Source of the DNA: Pseudoclavibacter sp. AY1H1
Lineage (GTDB): Bacteria; Actinomycetota; Actinomycetes; Actinomycetales; Microbacteriaceae
Assembly (NCBI RefSeq): GCF_002931055.1
Contig: NZ_PSXX01000008.1
Span: 124,001 to 188,000 of the forward strand
Reading direction: 5' to 3'
Length of the DNA stretch: 64,000 nt
The notes below the pieces were generated by a model. The model was not told the origin of the DNA. It was given only the letters and a program-made list of their open reading frames with translations, and made no database searches. Below are positions 8,427 to 17,817 of the stretch, piece by piece. How positions within the stretch are numbered: position 1 is the stretch's first letter; each line of letters opens with the position of its first letter. Made by a program: the position numbers and the translations under genes.

Positions 8427-9554
8427 ATGAACAAGCGACTTTCAATTGTGGCGACCCTCGCCCTCGCGGGACTTGCCCTGACCGCGTGCTCGCAGAGCCC
8501 CGCGACGGGTGAGACCGGCGACACCGCCGCTGCGGCGACCGCGACGAGCCTCGACGACTTCGGCAGCATGGATGCGCTCGTCGAAGCCGCGAAGGCCGAA
8601 GGCACCATCAACGTCATCGCGCTGCCCGACGACTGGGCGAACTACGGCGAGATCAAGGCCGGCTTCACCGAGAAGTACGGCATCACCGTCAACTCGATCC
8701 TGCCCGACGCCTCCTCGCAGGAGGAGATCGCGGCGGCCGACGCCAACAAGGGAACCGACCAGGCGCCGGACGTCTTCGACCTCGGAGCGAACGTCGCCCT
8801 CGCATCCACCGACTACTTCGCGCCGTACCAGGTCGAGAACTGGGAGCACATCCCCGACGCCAACAAGGAGGCCACCGGCCTCTGGGTGAACGACTACACG
8901 GGCATCATGTCGGTCGGCTACAACGCCACCAAGTACGGCGAGATCACCTCGATCGACCAGCTCACCGACGCGAAGTTCGCGAACTCCGTCGCCCTCAACG
9001 GCAAGCCCGCAGAGGCCGGCGCGGCGTTCAACGGCTTCCTCTCGGCGAACAACGCGGTCGGCGGAGACTTCGCCGACCTGCAGCCGGGCCTCGACTACTT
9101 CGCGAAGCTCAAGGAGGCTGGCACCCTCAACCTGAAGGACGTCACAGCCGGCACCGTCGACGCCGGCGAGCACGGTGTCGTCTTCGACTGGAGCTACAAC
9201 CAGCTCTCGACCGTCGAGCGCCTCGAGGCGAAGGGCGTCGAGTGGGCGACCTTCGTGCCGAAGGGCGGCGAGATCGCCGCGTACTACAACCAGGCCATCA
9301 ACGTCGACGCCCCGAACCCCGCCGCCGCTCGCCTCTGGATGGAGTACCTGTACTCGCCGGAGGTGCAGAACATCTGGCTCGCCGGCGGTGCCATGCCGGT
9401 CCTCTTCGACTGGATGGAAGCCGAGGGCACGGTCGACCAGACCGCGCTCGAGAGCCTCCCCGAGGTCGAGGGCACGCCCGTGACGCCCACCTCGGAAGAG
9501 GCCGAGACCGCGAACGCGTTCCTCGCCGAGAACTGGGACTCGACGATCTCCTGA
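8427..9554 (+). CDS. ABC transporter substrate-binding lipoprotein
   Basis: A 375-residue secreted binding protein. A signal peptide with lipobox LTAC puts the lipid-modified Cys at residue 21, so it is anchored outside the membrane. The body is a type-1/PotD-AfuA-like extracellular binding fold ([45 protein letters not shown]). Such proteins bind polyamines, ferric iron, thiamine or phosphonates; no residue here decides between them. It begins a four-gene operon whose later genes overlap by one or four bases. The start was set at the ATG with the signal peptide, AGAAGGA upstream; the upstream open frame overlaps the promoter. Confidence 0.85.
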   Translation: MNKRLSIVATLALAGLALTACSQSPATGETGDTAAAATATSLDDFGSMDALVEAAKAEGTINVIALPDDWANYGEIKAGFTEKYGITVNSILPDASSQEEIAAADANKGTDQAPDVFDLGANVALASTDYFAPYQVENWEHIPDANKEATGLWVNDYTGIMSVGYNATKYGEITSIDQLTDAKFANSVALNGKPAEAGAAFNGFLSANNAVGGDFADLQPGLDYFAKLKEAGTLNLKDVTAGTVDAGEHGVVFDWSYNQLSTVERLEAKGVEWATFVPKGGEIAAYYNQAINVDAPNPAAARLWMEYLYSPEVQNIWLAGGAMPVLFDWMEAEGTVDQTALESLPEVEGTPVTPTSEEAETANAFLAENWDSTIS

Positions 9555-10501
9555 TGACCGCAACCGCACCCCTCGCGGCGGCGACCGAGCCGTCAGGCGC
9601 TGCACTCGCAGCCACGCCTGACGCGCTCGGGCGCCGCCCGTCGGGCGCATCCAAGGCGGCGTCGCGGACGTCGCTCTTCGGTGTCGCCCCCTTCCTCCTC
9701 TACACGGGCGTCTTCCTGCTGCTGCCGACGGTGCTCGTCGCCATCGGCGCGTTCTTCACCAGACAGGGCGTCTTCACGACGAGCGGATTCGAGCGGCTCC
9801 TCTCTCCCGCCTCCATCACGATCTTCTGGACATCGACGTGGCTGTCGGTCGTCACCGCAGTGCTGGGCGCCGTCATCGGCGCCGTCGTCGCGTACGCCCT
9901 CTCCACGAGCCCGCCGAACAGCCTCGGTCGCCGCGTCTTCACGGCGTTCAACTCGGTCCTCGCGCAGTTCGGCGGCGTCATGCTCGCGTTCGCGTTCGTC
10001 GCGACGATCGGCACGAACGGGATGCTCACGCGCTTCCTGCAGGGAGCGGCCGGCTTCCAGGTCGACTCCGGCTTCCTGTCGAGCGTCCCAGGCCTCGTCG
10101 CCGTCTACCTCTACTTCCAGGTGCCGCTCATGGTCATCGTGTTCCTGCCGGCAGCGGACGGCATCCGCCGGGAATGGCGCGACGCGACCGTCATGCTCGG
10201 CGGCAGCTCGCTCGTCTACTGGTTCCGCGTCGCCGGTCCGCTGCTCGCGCCGAGCTTCCTCGGCTCCGTGCTCCTGCTGTTCGCGAACTCCTTCTCCGCC
10301 TTCGCGACGGCGGCCGCCCTCATCTCGCAGCAGACGATCATCGTGCCCATGGAGATCGAGGCGGCGCTGCGCAACGAGAACACCGCGGGGCTCGAGTCCT
10401 ACGCGCAGGCCCTCGCGCTCGGGATGATCGTGGTCGTCGCCATCGTCATGTCGCTCTACGCGCTCCTGCAGAAGCGCAGCGCAAGGTGGTTGTCCCGATG
10501 A
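9554..10501 (+). CDS. ABC transporter permease (importer subunit 1)
   Basis: A 315-residue inner-membrane permease of the binding-protein-dependent importer family, with about six hydrophobic segments after a 40-residue cytoplasmic N-terminus. The coupling-helix region that contacts the ATPase is EWRDATVMLGGSSLVYWFRV, followed by the usual final helices. This resembles PotB/ThiP-type subunits. Its ATG overlaps the binding-protein stop (TGATG), indicating translational coupling. It should pair with the next permease to form a heterodimeric channel. Substrate not known. Confidence 0.85.
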   Translation: MTATAPLAAATEPSGAALAATPDALGRRPSGASKAASRTSLFGVAPFLLYTGVFLLLPTVLVAIGAFFTRQGVFTTSGFERLLSPASITIFWTSTWLSVVTAVLGAVIGAVVAYALSTSPPNSLGRRVFTAFNSVLAQFGGVMLAFAFVATIGTNGMLTRFLQGAAGFQVDSGFLSSVPGLVAVYLYFQVPLMVIVFLPAADGIRREWRDATVMLGGSSLVYWFRVAGPLLAPSFLGSVLLLFANSFSAFATAAALISQQTIIVPMEIEAALRNENTAGLESYAQALALGMIVVVAIVMSLYALLQKRSARWLSR

Positions 10502-11370
10502 CGCAGCTCGCACCATCCGCCCCTGCGCGTCCGCGTCGCCGCGGCCTCGTCGAGCGGGCCCGCCGCCGCCAGCAGGCCTTCCGCATCGCGGTGCTCACCC
10601 TCACGACCGTCGCGCTGCTCGTGCCGCTCGTGAGCCTCTTCGAGTTCTCCATCCGCTTCCCGCTCACGGGGGAGGTCAGCTTCGACGCCTGGAAGCGCGT
10701 CTTCGCGGGCAACACGGGCGAGTACTCGACCCTCGACGTGCTCTGGTCCGGGCTCACGAACTCGCTCATCATGTGCGTCCTCACCGTCGCCATCATGCTC
10801 GTGCTGCTCGTGCCCACCATGGTGTGGGTGCGGCTCAAGGTGCCCGCCATGGACCGGGCGGTCGAGTTCATCTGCCTGCTGCCGCTCACCATCCCCGCCG
10901 TCGTGCTCGTCGTCGGACTCGCACCGATCTACCGCTTCCTCGCCTCCACGCCCCTCGGGTCGAACACCGTGTGGCTCGCGTTCGCCTACGTCGTGCTGGT
11001 GCTGCCGTTCGCCTACCGCTCGATCGACGCCGGCCTCCGGTCGATCGACCTGAAGACCCTCACCGAGGCCGCCCGCTCGTTCGGGGCGTCCTGGCCCGTC
11101 ATCATCGTGCGCGTGATCCTGCCGAACATCCGCACCGCGCTCATCTCGGCGAGCTTCGTCACCATCGCGGTCGTGCTCGGCGAGTTCACCGTCGCCCGCT
11201 TCCTCGCCCGCGACAACCTGCAGACCGCCCTCTTCCAGATCAACCTCTCCGACGGGCAGATCGCCGCCGTCATGTCGCTCCTCGCGCTCGGCGTCACCAC
11301 GATCCTGCTCATCGCCCTCGACCTGCTCGCGGGGCGCAGGGAGCGCACGACCCGAAAGGCACGCCCATGA
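10498..11370 (+). CDS. ABC transporter permease (importer subunit 2)
   Basis: A 290-residue permease with about six membrane segments and a coupling helix in the stretch LTEAARSFGASWPVIIVRVI, as in PotC-like subunits. The first 30 residues are basic and cytoplasmic. The ATG lies in an ATGA overlap with the stop of the first permease, so the two subunits are made in equal amounts. With the ATPase downstream it completes a classical ABC importer. Confidence 0.85.
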   Translation: MTQLAPSAPARPRRRGLVERARRRQQAFRIAVLTLTTVALLVPLVSLFEFSIRFPLTGEVSFDAWKRVFAGNTGEYSTLDVLWSGLTNSLIMCVLTVAIMLVLLVPTMVWVRLKVPAMDRAVEFICLLPLTIPAVVLVVGLAPIYRFLASTPLGSNTVWLAFAYVVLVLPFAYRSIDAGLRSIDLKTLTEAARSFGASWPVIIVRVILPNIRTALISASFVTIAVVLGEFTVARFLARDNLQTALFQINLSDGQIAAVMSLLALGVTTILLIALDLLAGRRERTTRKARP

Positions 11371-12593
11371 CCAGCACCCTCCCTGAAGTCGCCTCCCGTG
11401 GCGGCACCGACGCATCCACCTCCACCACGCACTCCCAGGCGGCCGTCGGCGTCGAGCTGCGCGGCGTCACGCGACGCTTCGGTCAGACCGTGGCACTGCG
11501 CGGACTCGAGCTGAGCATCAAGCCCGGCGAGATGGTCGCCCTCCTCGGGCCCAGCGGATGCGGGAAGACCACCGCTCTGCGCGCGCTCGCGGGACTCGAG
11601 GACATCGACGAGGGCGAGATCCTCGTCGGCGGCCGCGACGTCGCGAACGTGCCGGCCTCGAAGCGCGACATGGCCATGGTGTTCCAGTCGTACTCGCTGT
11701 TCCCGCACCTGACCGTGGCGCAGAACGTCGCGTTCCCCCTCAGCCTCCGCCGCGGAATCTCCGCGAAGGAGCGCAACACGCGTGTGCCCGAGTACCTCGA
11801 GCTCGTCGGGCTCGGCGGCTTCGGCGAGCGGTACCCCAACGAGCTCTCCGGGGGTCAGCAGCAGCGAGTCGCGCTCGCACGCGCGCTCGCCGTGCAGCCG
11901 AAGGTGCTGCTCCTCGACGAGCCCCTCTCCGCGCTGGATGCGAAGGTGCGCGTGCAGCTCCGCGACGAGATCCGCCGCATCCAGCTCGAGGTGGGCATCA
12001 CGACCGTCTTCGTCACGCACGACCAGGAGGAGGCGCTCGCCGTCGCCGACCGGGTCGCCGTCATGCGCGGCGGCATCATCGAGCAGCTCGGCGAGCCGGA
12101 GGCCATCTACTCGACGCCCGAGAACGCGTTCGTCGCCGACTTCATCGGCCACCACTCGCGCGTGCGGGCCAGCGCGGAGGGCGGAGTCGCGACGGTGCTC
12201 GGGCAGCGGGTGCCGCTGCTCGCGGGCAGCGCCGAGGGTGCCGTCGACGTGCTGCTCCGGCCGGAGCATGTGTCCTTCGCGGTGGCCGATTCCCGGCTCG
12301 CGGCGGACGAGTCGGGGGCCTCGGGTGCCGCGACCGCCGAGGCATCCGCGGGCGGTCCGAGCGCATCCACGAGCGTCGATGCTGACGGCGCTCTGCCAGC
12401 CGGTGAGGCGCTCGCGCGGGTCGTCTCGACCGGATTCCTCGGGGCCCACGTCGTCGTCCAGGCGCGGCTCGCGGACGGCACGCTCCTGCGGGCGCACATG
12501 CGGAGCCGCGACACGGGTGCGCTCGAGCCGGGCAGCGTCGTCGCCGTCGACGTGCATCCGGCCCCTGCGCTCGCGGTGCCCGCCGGGCAGTAG
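11367..12593 (+). CDS. ABC transporter ATP-binding protein
   Basis: A 408-residue ATPase that drives the importer. Walker A GPSGCGKT (61-68), Q-loop FQSYSLFP, signature LSGGQQQ (160-166), Walker B VLLLDEP and switch VTHDQEEA are all intact. The C-terminal 170 residues carry a TOBE-like regulatory region (VDVLLRPEHVSFAV) interrupted by a low-complexity Ala/Ser/Gly-rich insert. The N-terminus has about 28 extra residues before the conserved domain. It starts in an ATGA overlap with the second permease and ends the operon; a 78-bp repeat follows directly. Confidence 0.9.
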   Translation: MTSTLPEVASRGGTDASTSTTHSQAAVGVELRGVTRRFGQTVALRGLELSIKPGEMVALLGPSGCGKTTALRALAGLEDIDEGEILVGGRDVANVPASKRDMAMVFQSYSLFPHLTVAQNVAFPLSLRRGISAKERNTRVPEYLELVGLGGFGERYPNELSGGQQQRVALARALAVQPKVLLLDEPLSALDAKVRVQLRDEIRRIQLEVGITTVFVTHDQEEALAVADRVAVMRGGIIEQLGEPEAIYSTPENAFVADFIGHHSRVRASAEGGVATVLGQRVPLLAGSAEGAVDVLLRPEHVSFAVADSRLAADESGASGAATAEASAGGPSASTSVDADGALPAGEALARVVSTGFLGAHVVVQARLADGTLLRAHMRSRDTGALEPGSVVAVDVHPAPALAVPAGQ

Positions 12594-12599
12594 CTCTGC

Positions 12600-12677
12600 T
12601 GACCAACATGAGTGCGATTTCGCTGCGTTCTGGCGTTTGAGCGTCGGACACCGCCGAAATCGCACTGATGTTGGACA
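12600..12677. repeat. 78-bp palindromic element, copy 3
   Basis: The best-paired copy. TGACCAACATGAGTGCGATT at one end is answered by CGCACTGATGTTGGACA at the other, with 21 of 23 arm positions complementary. It starts seven bases after the ABC ATPase stop codon and lies between convergent genes, so it could also form a terminator-like RNA hairpin. Confidence 0.8.
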
Positions 12678-12721
12678 CTCGCGGAGGTGCCGAGGCGCGC
12701 CCGGCCGGCTGAGCGCGGCTG

Positions 12722-13525
12722 CTAGACCTGCTGCACGTCGCTGCCGGCCGCTCGAAGCGCCGCGACGTCGGCGGCGGCGGCCTCGGTGCCGGTGATGATG
12801 CTCGCGAACTCGGCGAGCCCGCCGATGACGCCGACGTGGGCGCGGCCGAGCTTGCTGGCGTCGGCGACGACGACCGAGCGGTCCGCGGCGTGGAGCATGG
12901 CCCGTTTGAGCTCCGACTCCGGCAGGTTCACGTTGGTGACGCCGGCCGCGACCTGCACGCCAGTGCAGCCGATGATCGCGAGGTCGGTGTGGATGCGCTC
13001 CAACATGGCGGATGCGTACGGCGCGACGAGCGAGTGCTGCAGTGGGCGGAGGGTGCCTCCGGTCACGACGACCGTGAAGCGGGGGATGGCCGACTCGAGG
13101 GCGAGCGCGATGGAGAGGCCGTTCGTGATGATGACGACGTCGTCGAGGTCTTCCCGGGCGAGGAGCGCCTCCGCCACGGCCGTCGTGGTGGTGCCGACGT
13201 CGAGGAGCACGCTCGAGCCGCTGGTCACGAGTGCGGCCGCGGCGATGCCGATGCGGCGCTTCTCGTCGGCGGCGCTCTGCTGCGCCGTCTCGAACGAGGT
13301 CTCGAGGCCGGTCGGCCCGTGCCCGTAGATCGCGCCGCCGTGCACGCGGCCCAGCACTCCGTCGCGCTCGAGAGCGGTGAGGTCCGAGCGCACGGTCACC
13401 TCGGAGACGCCGAGTTCTCGGCTCAGGTCGGCGACCCTTGCGAAGCCGGTACGCTTCACGAGTTCGACGAGGTCGGCTCTGCGCGCGTGCGCGGGGCCCT
13501 CTGGGGTCGTCTCGATGTTCACCAC
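12722..13525 (-). CDS. DeoR-family transcriptional regulator of galTK
   Basis: A 267-residue DeoR-type repressor. The N-terminal winged helix (ADLSRELGVSEVTVRSDLTAL) is followed by a sugar-phosphate-isomerase-like sensor domain with LDVGTTTTAVAE and VVVTGGTLRPLQHSLVAP, the phosphorylated-sugar pocket. It is divergent from galT-galK across a 70-base region holding two matching palindromes, so it very likely represses galactose use and itself until a phosphorylated sugar binds. Two GTG codons in tandem open the frame (13523-13525 and 13520-13522); the upstream one was chosen, without a clear ribosome site. Frame extension beyond them crosses the operators. Confidence 0.85.
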   Translation of the reverse strand: MVNIETTPEGPAHARRADLVELVKRTGFARVADLSRELGVSEVTVRSDLTALERDGVLGRVHGGAIYGHGPTGLETSFETAQQSAADEKRRIGIAAAALVTSGSSVLLDVGTTTTAVAEALLAREDLDDVVIITNGLSIALALESAIPRFTVVVTGGTLRPLQHSLVAPYASAMLERIHTDLAIIGCTGVQVAAGVTNVNLPESELKRAMLHAADRSVVVADASKLGRAHVGVIGGLAEFASIITGTEAAAADVAALRAAGSDVQQV

Positions 13526-13540
13526 GGGATCCAGCTTACG

Positions 13541-13580
13541 CCTTCGCAAGCGAAAGGCACTTGACTTTCGAAAACGAAAG
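13541..13580. promoter_or_regulatory. two DeoR-type operators between regulator and galT
   Basis: CCTTCGCAAGCGAAAG at 13541-13556 and CTTTCGAAAACGAAAG at 13565-13580 share CYTTCGNAANCGAAAG. The second, extended to ACTTTCGAAAACGAAAGT (13564-13581), is a perfect palindrome. Their centres are 24 bases apart. They fill most of the short divergent promoter region, so one dimer or tetramer could shut both directions. Confidence 0.75.
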
Positions 13581-13595
13581 TGGCGTAATCGGAGC

Positions 13596-14726
13596 GTGCA
13601 TTCCCTCACCAACAACATCGTCAAGCGTCCGACGCTGCTCTCCGACGGTCGCGAGCTCATCTACTTCGACGACGCCGACACGACGCTCGACCCCGAGCGC
13701 GCCCTCGACAGCCGGGTGCCCGCCGATCGCCCACCGGTCGCCGAGATGCGTCAGGACCCGCTCACCGGCGAGTGGATCTCGATCGCCGCGGCCAGGCAGA
13801 ACCGCGTCATGCTGCCCCCCAAGCACCTCGACCCCCTCGCGCCATCCACGCCCGCCAACCTCACCGAGGTGCCGAGCAACTACGACGTCGCCGTGTTCGA
13901 GAACAAGTCGCCCTCGTTCGGCCCCACGCTGGGCGGAGACGATACCGACGCCGACGTGCAGCTCGAGGAGCTCGCCTCCGTGGGCCTCGGCCGCACGAAG
14001 CCATCCATCGGTCGCTGCGAGGTCGTCTGCTTCAGCCCGGAGTCGGAGGGATCCTTCGCATCACTCTCCCTCTCCCGCGCCCGCACGGTCGTCGAGGCGT
14101 GGGCTGACCGCACGACGGCGCTCTCGCAGCTGCCCGGCGTGCAGCAGGTGTTCCCCTTCGAGAACCGCGGCAAGGACATCGGGGTGACGCTGCACCACCC
14201 GCACGGCCAGATCTACTCGTACCCGTACATCACGCCGCGCACGAGCGCCCTCATCCGCTCGATCGAGACGTACGGGCCGACGCTGTTCCAGGACATCCTC
14301 GACTTCGAGCAGGCCTCCGAGCGGGTCCTGCTGCGCGGTGAGCACGTCACGTTCTTCGTGCCGTTCGCGGCGCGCTGGCCGCTGGAGGTGCACATGCTTC
14401 CGCATCGTCACGTCGCCGACCTCGCCGAGACGACGGCGGAGGAGCGCGATGAGATCGCCCGCGAGTACCGCCGTGTACTCCGCGCCATCGACGCGATCTA
14501 CGACACCCCGACCCCCTACATCGCCGCCTGGCATCAGGCGCCCGTCAACTCGCACCGGGACGACATTCGGCTCATGCTGCAGATCACCTCACCGCGGCGC
14601 GCGGAGGACAAGCTCAAGTTCCTCGCCGGCTCGGAGTCGGCGATGGGCGCTTTCATCGGCGACGTCCCACCCGAAGCCACGGCAGGCCTCCTGCGCGCGG
14701 CGCTCGCGAAGGTGGACGCAGCGTGA
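13596..14726 (+). CDS. galT: galactose-1-phosphate uridylyltransferase
   Basis: A 376-residue GalT that exchanges UMP between UDP-glucose and galactose 1-phosphate in the Leloir pathway. The active-site motif HPHGQIY (201-207) supplies His203, the uridylylated nucleophile. RPTLLSDGRELIYFDD at residues 11-26 is the usual N-terminus of actinobacterial GalT. The GTG start at 13596 has GGAG only one base away, too close for a normal ribosome site, so a leaderless transcript is plausible. It overlaps galK by four bases (GTGA). Regulated by the divergent DeoR protein through the operators just upstream. Confidence 0.95.
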   Translation: MHSLTNNIVKRPTLLSDGRELIYFDDADTTLDPERALDSRVPADRPPVAEMRQDPLTGEWISIAAARQNRVMLPPKHLDPLAPSTPANLTEVPSNYDVAVFENKSPSFGPTLGGDDTDADVQLEELASVGLGRTKPSIGRCEVVCFSPESEGSFASLSLSRARTVVEAWADRTTALSQLPGVQQVFPFENRGKDIGVTLHHPHGQIYSYPYITPRTSALIRSIETYGPTLFQDILDFEQASERVLLRGEHVTFFVPFAARWPLEVHMLPHRHVADLAETTAEERDEIAREYRRVLRAIDAIYDTPTPYIAAWHQAPVNSHRDDIRLMLQITSPRRAEDKLKFLAGSESAMGAFIGDVPPEATAGLLRAALAKVDAA

Positions 14727-15886
14727 CCCGGCCGGAGCTCGCGACGACAGCCGCCGAGGCGTTCGCGCGCATCCACGGTGGGGCGCCCGACGGCCTCTGG
14801 TCGTCACCCGGTCGCGTTAACCTCATCGGGGAGCACACCGACTACAACGAGGGTTTCGTCTTCCCGTTCGCGATCGACCGGCACACGGTGGTCGCAGCGA
14901 GGCTGCGCGACGACCGACTCGTCCGCGTCTCGAGCGGCCTGCGCGAGGGCGTCGAGGAGATCGGCATCGACGAGCTGGCACCGGATGCGCTCGGCGGCTG
15001 GTCCGCGTACGCGCTCGGGGTCATCTGGGCTGCTGGCGAGCTGGGCGCCGACCTCAGCGAGGTGCGCGGCCTCGACCTGCACATCGAGTCGGATGTGCCC
15101 CTTGGGGCTGGCCTGTCCTCATCCGCTGCCCTCGAGGGGGCTGTGGCGGTCGCGATCGATGAGCTGTGGGGCCTCGGGCTCGACCGGCGGACGCTCGCTC
15201 GAGTGGGACGCCTCGCGGAGAACGAGGCCGTCGGTGCGCCGACGGGCATCATGGACCAGTCGGCGGTGCTCCTCGGCCAGCGCGACTCCGGCGTGCTGCT
15301 CGACTGCCGTTCGCTCGAGTCGAGGATCGTGCCGCTGGCGTTCGAGGCGCAGGGCCTCGCGCTGCTGGTCATCGACACCCGTGTCGAGCACTCCCACGCG
15401 AGCGGCGGCTACACGGAGCGGCGCGCGTCGTGCGAGAAGGGTGCGGCGGGGCTCGGCGTCGCCTCGCTGCGCGACGTGACGGTCGGCGACCTCGAGCGCG
15501 CAGAGCGGGTGCTGGACGACGAGACCTTCCGTCGGGTGCGGCACATCGTCACCGAGAACGCGAGGGTGCTCGCTGTCGTCGCTGCGCTCGGCGACAGCGG
15601 CCCGCGCAGCCTCGGCCCGCTGCTCGCCGAGTCGCACGCATCGATGCGCGACGATTTCGAGATCTCCGTGCCCGAGCTCGACCTCGCTGTATCGACGGCC
15701 GTCGCTGCGGGAGCCATCGGCTCGCGCATGACGGGCGGCGGCTTCGGGGGAGCGGCGATCGCGCTTGTGGAACGCGGCGATCTCGCCGAGGTCTCGCGCA
15801 GCATCCACGAGGCCTTCGCCGCGGCCGGGTTCGCGGAGCCCGCGACCTTCGAGGTGCTCCCGTCGCAGGGCGCAGGTCGCGTCTAA
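14723..15886 (+). CDS. galK: galactokinase
   Basis: A 387-residue GHMP-family kinase phosphorylating galactose at C1. The galactokinase signature GRVNLIGEHTDYNEG (30-44), the ATP loop PLGAGLSSSAAL (about 116-127) and the C-terminal MTGGGFGGAAI motif are intact. It starts at a GTG in a four-base overlap with galT, so the two are translationally coupled. No galE or transporter gene is adjacent. Its TAA stop is two bases before the first unit of the 62-bp repeat array. Confidence 0.95.
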   Translation: MTRPELATTAAEAFARIHGGAPDGLWSSPGRVNLIGEHTDYNEGFVFPFAIDRHTVVAARLRDDRLVRVSSGLREGVEEIGIDELAPDALGGWSAYALGVIWAAGELGADLSEVRGLDLHIESDVPLGAGLSSSAALEGAVAVAIDELWGLGLDRRTLARVGRLAENEAVGAPTGIMDQSAVLLGQRDSGVLLDCRSLESRIVPLAFEAQGLALLVIDTRVEHSHASGGYTERRASCEKGAAGLGVASLRDVTVGDLERAERVLDDETFRRVRHIVTENARVLAVVAALGDSGPRSLGPLLAESHASMRDDFEISVPELDLAVSTAVAAGAIGSRMTGGGFGGAAIALVERGDLAEVSRSIHEAFAAAGFAEPATFEVLPSQGAGRV

Positions 15887-15888
15887 GG

Positions 15889-17015
15889 CGCAGACATCGG
15901 GCTTGCGCATCCGCTTGCCGTCGGGCGGGTGCGCGGGTCCCAGGTCTGTGAGGTCTATGGGCGTGCTTTGCCCTGTCGGCGTGCTTCGTCTTCTCAGCGC
16001 AGACGTTGGGGTTGCGCACCTGCTTGCCGCCGGGTGGGTGCGGGAGGCTCAGGTCTGTGGGATCTGCGGGCGGGCCTCGCCCTTGTCGGCGCAGACGTCG
16101 GGGTTGCGCACCTGCTTACCGCCGGGTGGATGCGGGAGGCCCAGGTCTGTGGGTGTGCTTCGTCTTGTTGGCGCAGATGTTGGGGTTGCGCATCTGCTTG
16201 ACGCGGGGTGGGTGCGGGAGGCGCAGGTCTGGGCGCGTGCTTCGGCTTCTCGGCGCAGATGTTGGGGTTACGCACCTAGTTGCAGTCGGATGGGTGCGGG
16301 AGGCCCAGGTCTGTGAGGTCTGTGGGATCTGCGGGCGGGCTTCGCCTTGTCGGCGCAGATGTTGGGGTTGCGCACCTGCTTACCGCCGGGTGGGTGCGGG
16401 AGGCCTAGGTCTGTGGGGTTTGTGGGCGTGCTTCGTCTTGTTGGCGCAGATGTTGGGGTTGCGCATCCGCTTGCCGCGGGGTGGGTGCGGGAGGCCCAGG
16501 TCTGTGGGATCTGCGGGCGGGCCTCGCCCTTGTCGGCGCAGATGTTGGGGTTGCGCACCTGCTTACCGCCGGGCGGGTGCGGGAGGCTCAGGTCTGGGCG
16601 CGTGCTTCGTCTTGTTGGCGCAGACATTGGGGTTGCGCATCTGCTTGCGGCCGGGTGGATGCGGGAGGCTCAGGTCTGGGCGCGTGCTTCGGCTTCTCGG
16701 CGCAGACGTTGGGCTTGCGCACCTGCTAACCGCCGGGTGGGTGCACGGGGCACAGGTCTGTGGGCGTGCTTCGTCGTCTCGGCGCAGAGGTTGGGGTTGC
16801 GCATCTGCTTACCGCCGAGTGGGTGCGGGAGGCCCAGGTGTGGGGGTCTGTGGTGTGCTTCGTCTTGCTGGCGCAGACATTGGGCTTGCGCACCTGCTTG
16901 CCGCCGGGTGGGTGCGGGAGGCCCAGGTGTGTGGGCGTGCTTTGCCCTGTCGGCGCAGACGTTGGGGTTGCGCACCTGCTTGCCGCCGGGTGGGTGCGGG
17001 AGGCCCAGGTCTGTG
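15889..17015. repeat. tandem array of thirteen 62-bp palindromic units with mosaic linkers
   Basis: Thirteen units each begin CGCAGA, run through TTGGGGTTGCGCACCTGCTT-like and GGTGGGTGCGGGAGG-like sequence, and end GGTCTGTG or a close variant. Units whose ends I checked (first, second, thirteenth) are 62 bp. Starts are near 15889, 15998, 16087, 16170, 16252, 16351, 16443, 16535, 16617, 16699, 16781, 16870 and 16954. Linkers of roughly 20-47 bp are built from a few recurring pieces, one with GATCTGCGGGCGGGCC and others with GTGCTTCGTCTTGTTGG or GTGCTTCGGCTTCTCGG. Ends of each unit are imperfect inverted repeats. Long reading frames across it are repeat artefacts. Confidence 0.85.
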
Positions 17016-17055
17016 GGTTCTGTGGGGTCTGTGCGCGCGCGGCCCGGCCGCGTGC

Positions 17056-17571
17056 CTACCCGCGCGGGGCGAGCGACACGATGAGGTCGGTGCGCAGGTC
17101 GTCCGGGTTCATGTCGGGGCTCGGCTCGGTGACGTAGATCTCCACCATGGAGCCGGGCTCATCGCCAGAGTCGCGGAGGTCCTGGATGAGTCGACCCCAC
17201 GATTCGCCGAGGCCGTCGAATGATCCGAGGTGCGACGCACCGGCCGCGGCTCCCGCCGGGAGGGTGGAGTTCTGGATCGTCACGTCGCCGACGAGCGTCT
17301 TCTCGCGGATCGGCTCGACGACCGGGAAGCCGATCTCGACGTCGAACGTCTGCGATGGGTCGCCGTGGTAGACCGCGAGGGCGGGTCCGGAGGGATGCAC
17401 CTTGTCGGCGCCGATCGCTGCAGCCATCGCCTGGAAGGTCGTGTCGAAGAGCGTCCGTAGCTCGCGCATGCTGACGTTGTCGTAGCGCGCGACGGCAAGT
17501 GGAACGGCGCTCAGCTCGAAGCGCTCCACGCCCTGGCGGGGCGAATCGGGCAGCGGAAGTGTCTCTGGCAT
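17056..17571 (-). CDS. GyrI-like / AraC-effector-binding domain protein
   Basis: A 171-residue stand-alone GyrI-like (SOUL/BmrR effector-binding) domain: VERFELSAVPLAVARYDNVSMREL, then FDVEIGFPV, the paired strands of the fold, and a final MVEIYV. No DNA-binding domain is attached. Such proteins bind small hydrophobic ligands or act as gyrase inhibitors or hydrolases; function here is unknown. The ATG at 17571 with GAGGAGG eight bases upstream was chosen over a longer frame. Its stop is about 40 bases from the end of the repeat array, and the next gene is divergent. Confidence 0.75.
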   Translation of the reverse strand: MPETLPLPDSPRQGVERFELSAVPLAVARYDNVSMRELRTLFDTTFQAMAAAIGADKVHPSGPALAVYHGDPSQTFDVEIGFPVVEPIREKTLVGDVTIQNSTLPAGAAAGASHLGSFDGLGESWGRLIQDLRDSGDEPGSMVEIYVTEPSPDMNPDDLRTDLIVSLAPRG

Positions 17572-17817
17572 GGTGTCCTCCTCGACGCCCCACTCGAGCG
17601 GGGCAGATGCTTGACGCCAACCTAGGGCAACGGGCCGTGCGCAGGACGTCATTCACGGGTGACCTCCCCGGATTCTCGGCGGGTTCCTGGCATCGCTCCA
17701 GCGTGGGTCCAGCGCGGACGACGGCGCGCCGAAGGGCTACTATTCCGCAGGTGGCGCGCCGGCGCAGAAGACGGTCGGGTGGATGCGCCACCGAGCGACG
17801 AGAGACACGAGCTGCGC

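Noticed and set aside
5665-8430. Long rightward frame opposite purL
   Set aside because: It is the antisense of a well-conserved gene in high-GC DNA; composition is typical of shadow frames.
15889-17015. CRISPR-like array
   Set aside because: Units are 62 bp palindromes with shared, repeated linkers rather than short repeats with unique spacers, and no cas gene is present.
16006-17223. Long reading frames across the repeat array
   Set aside because: They only translate the repeats, in several frames and on both strands, with no domain or ribosome site.
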